Assembly (NCBI RefSeq): GCF_900109355.1
Contig: NZ_FOBF01000012.1
Coordinates: 62,001 to 126,000 of the forward strand
Reading direction: 5' to 3'
Length of the DNA: 64,000 bases
Source: Nonomuraea pusilla
GTDB lineage: Bacteria; Actinomycetota; Actinomycetes; Streptosporangiales; Streptosporangiaceae
Under the pieces are notes generated by a model. That model did no database searches. It saw nothing but the letters and a program-made list of their open reading frames with translations, and was not told the DNA's origin. The translations under genes and the position numbers were made by a program. Below are positions 63,201 through 64,000 of this stretch, one piece after another (the stretch's first letter is position 1; every line of letters starts with the position of its first letter).

Positions 63201-63351
63201 ACCGCGCTGTCAGGGGTCGGGGGAGCCGCGCTGTCAGGGGTGGCCGGGGTCGTCGAGCAGCAGGCGCTCCAGCCGTGGCCGTGGCCCCGGCCGGGCGGAC
63301 GAGGGTGCGGCGACCGTCGGCGGGGCCGATGTATCGTCAGGCGGGCGGTCA

Positions 63352-63367
63352 CGTGACACAGGTCACG
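63352..63367. promoter_or_regulatory. CRP-like palindrome upstream of the leader of metN
   Basis: CGTGAC-ACAG-GTCACG is a perfect 16-bp inverted repeat. It fits GTG-N6-GNCAC, the actinomycete Crp consensus. It lies 11-30 nt upstream of the sigma-R-like promoter. Confidence 0.5.
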
Positions 63368-63377
63368 GAACGAGTCG

Positions 63378-63404
63378 GGAATAAGGGGATCTGAAGCCGC
63401 CGTT
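63378..63404 (+). promoter_or_regulatory. Sigma-R-like promoter
   Basis: GGAAT (63378-63382) and GTT (63402-63404) are 19 nt apart, within the 18-19 nt used by the thiol-stress sigma factor SigR in Streptomyces. Transcription would start about 10 nt later and include the Cys/Met-rich small ORF. Confidence 0.35.
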
Positions 63405-63437
63405 AGCACCGTCGTGAACGAGGAGTACGCGACCGGC

Positions 63438-63524
63438 ATGAACGCCCATCGGTGTGGTCGTCGTCGTCCGCGTATGGGGTGTCTGTGTTGCATGGGGCGA
63501 ATGTCCGTCATGACGGCCCGCTAG
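63438..63524 (+). CDS. Candidate Cys/Met-rich leader peptide
   Basis: A 28-codon ORF (ATG 63438, TAG 63522-63524). It is rich in sulphur residues: four Cys (codons 6, 15, 17, 18) and six Met counting the start, most in the run GCLCCMGRMSVM at codons 14-25. TGT is used for three of the four Cys, unlike the usual TGC. GAGGAG is upstream but a little far (about 12 nt). The adjacent gene is a methionine importer ATPase, so ribosome stalling could report Cys/Met-tRNA charging (inference). Confidence 0.45.
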   Translation: MNAHRCGRRRPRMGCLCCMGRMSVMTAR

Positions 63525-63559
63525 CACCCGACCCCGCCCGCTCTCCTCGAAGGTCCCCC

Positions 63560-63625
63560 ATGATCGCACCGCATTTCGTGCTGCGCAGGCTCAGCCACCT
63601 GCCCTTCCACCCCGGCACGCGCTAG
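63560..63625 (+). CDS. Second small ORF in the metN leader
   Basis: A 21-codon ORF (ATG 63560, TAG 63623-63625) with a good ribosome site GAAGG 6 nt upstream. It encodes a basic, His/Leu/Pro-rich peptide starting MIAPHFVLRRLSHL. It lies 78 nt before metN and could couple or attenuate its translation. Real translation is unproven. Confidence 0.35.
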   Translation: MIAPHFVLRRLSHLPFHPGTR

Positions 63626-63703
63626 ACCACGCCTCGCCTTCCCGTCCGGTGATGTCCGAACCCGGCGGTCGCGGCGCGGCCGCCCTCAGTCGTGGGGTAT
63701 GTG

Positions 63704-64000
63704 GTGATCCAGGCTTCCGGCCTGCGCAAGCAGTACGGCGAGACCGTCGCGCTCGACGGCGTCGACCTGCACGTACGCGAAGGTGAGATCTTCGGCGTGC
63801 TCGGGCAGAGCGGCGCCGGCAAGAGCACGCTGCTGCGCTGCGTCAACCTGCTCGAACGCCCCGACGCGGGCACCGTCACCGTCGCCGGCCAGGACCTCAC
63901 CGCGCTGCGCGACCGCGAGCTGAACCGGGCCAGGCAGCGCATCGGCATGATCCACCAGCACTTCGCGCTGCTGTCCTCGCGCACCGTGGCGGGCAACGTC
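63704..64000 (+). CDS. metN: Methionine ABC importer ATPase MetN, 3'-truncated by window edge
   Basis: The first 99 codons of an ABC ATPase are visible: IQASGLRKQYGETVALDGVDLHVREGEI, Walker A GQSGAGKST near residue 37, and LLRCVNLLERPDAGTVTVAGQDLTALRDRELNRARQRIGMIHQHFALLSSRTV, which closely follows MetN. The signature and Walker B lie beyond the window. GTG 63704 or the adjacent GTG 63701 starts the protein. MetI and MetQ should follow downstream. Confidence 0.85.
   Translation, partial: MIQASGLRKQYGETVALDGVDLHVREGEIFGVLGQSGAGKSTLLRCVNLLERPDAGTVTVAGQDLTALRDRELNRARQRIGMIHQHFALLSSRTVAGNV

Noticed and set aside
63360..63703. SAM riboswitch upstream of metN
   Set aside because: I looked for SAM-I and SAM-IV core motifs by eye and found none. 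A covariance search would be needed to exclude it fully.

Overview
The window is one continuous stretch of very GC-rich chromosome with strong third-position GC bias, many GTG starts and tight ATGA/GTGA stop-start overlaps. That points to a filamentous actinomycete. A perfect HspR-type inverted repeat in front of lon, Streptomyces-like PHO-box spacing in front of a phoD gene, and the gene families themselves (two-gene HSP90/TPR set, FA_desaturase_2, DUF1023 hydrolase, NarL systems) agree. I favour the Streptosporangiales (Nonomuraea-like), but that assignment is inference. I saw no rRNA, tRNA, CRISPR array, phage or intact insertion sequence.

Layout. 1-7.6 kb: the 3' part of an exo-beta-N-acetylmuramidase (NamZ) gene facing a five-gene peptide-type ABC importer operon with a double GNAT acetyltransferase, plausibly a cell-wall-fragment uptake locus. 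7.7-21.4 kb: mostly housekeeping or orphan genes (alcohol dehydrogenase, lipoprotein, M20 amidohydrolase, HAD phosphatases, NUDIX, acyl-ACP desaturase with an operator, ABC1 kinase, flavodoxin-like reductase, ArfB, alpha/beta hydrolase, HSP90-like protein with a helical-repeat partner). 21.4-23.3 kb: a tandem-repeat array, a PHO box and a Tat-exported PhoD phosphatase. 23.4-31 kb: two HlyD/RND-type adaptors, a MacB-like ABC exporter and an OmpR/EnvZ-type two-component pair, five of these in one coupled operon. 31-36.7 kb: FG-GAP protein, cytochrome P450, MFS exporter, quinone reductase and divergent ArsR regulator.

36.7-52.4 kb is the most interesting part: a glycan-utilisation locus. It holds a GntR/FCD regulator, CE7 acetylesterase, sugar-lactonase-like amidohydrolase, an unrecognised 661-aa protein, aldo/keto reductase resembling sugar 1-dehydrogenases, RraA-like aldolase, GH29 alpha-L-fucosidase, heparinase II/III-like lyase, a CUT1 sugar ABC importer, and a secreted beta-helix protein. 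Four intergenic sites plus one weaker one share an ATCATCG-N5-CGATGAT-type element (spacing altered in the regulator's own promoter), so the whole set looks like one regulon. Only the beta-helix protein and the solute-binding lipoprotein carry export signals. This suggests outside cleavage, oligosaccharide import, and cytoplasmic deacetylation, lyase and fucosidase action, with fucose oxidised through lactone and aldonate.

52.4-54.3 kb is gene-poor and full of repeats, including a 102-bp minisatellite. 54.3-60.6 kb has a small membrane protein, a DUF1963 protein, a secreted DUF1023 hydrolase, a PaaK-like ligase and a NarL-type two-component system. 60.7-64 kb has Lon protease under a HAIR element, then a 550-bp leader with a CRP-like palindrome, a sigma-R-like promoter and a Cys/Met-rich leader peptide in front of the start of a methionine importer ATPase gene (metN), which runs off the window.

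A recurring oddity is tandem duplication of short segments that span stop codons, seen at the 3' ends of at least five unrelated genes.
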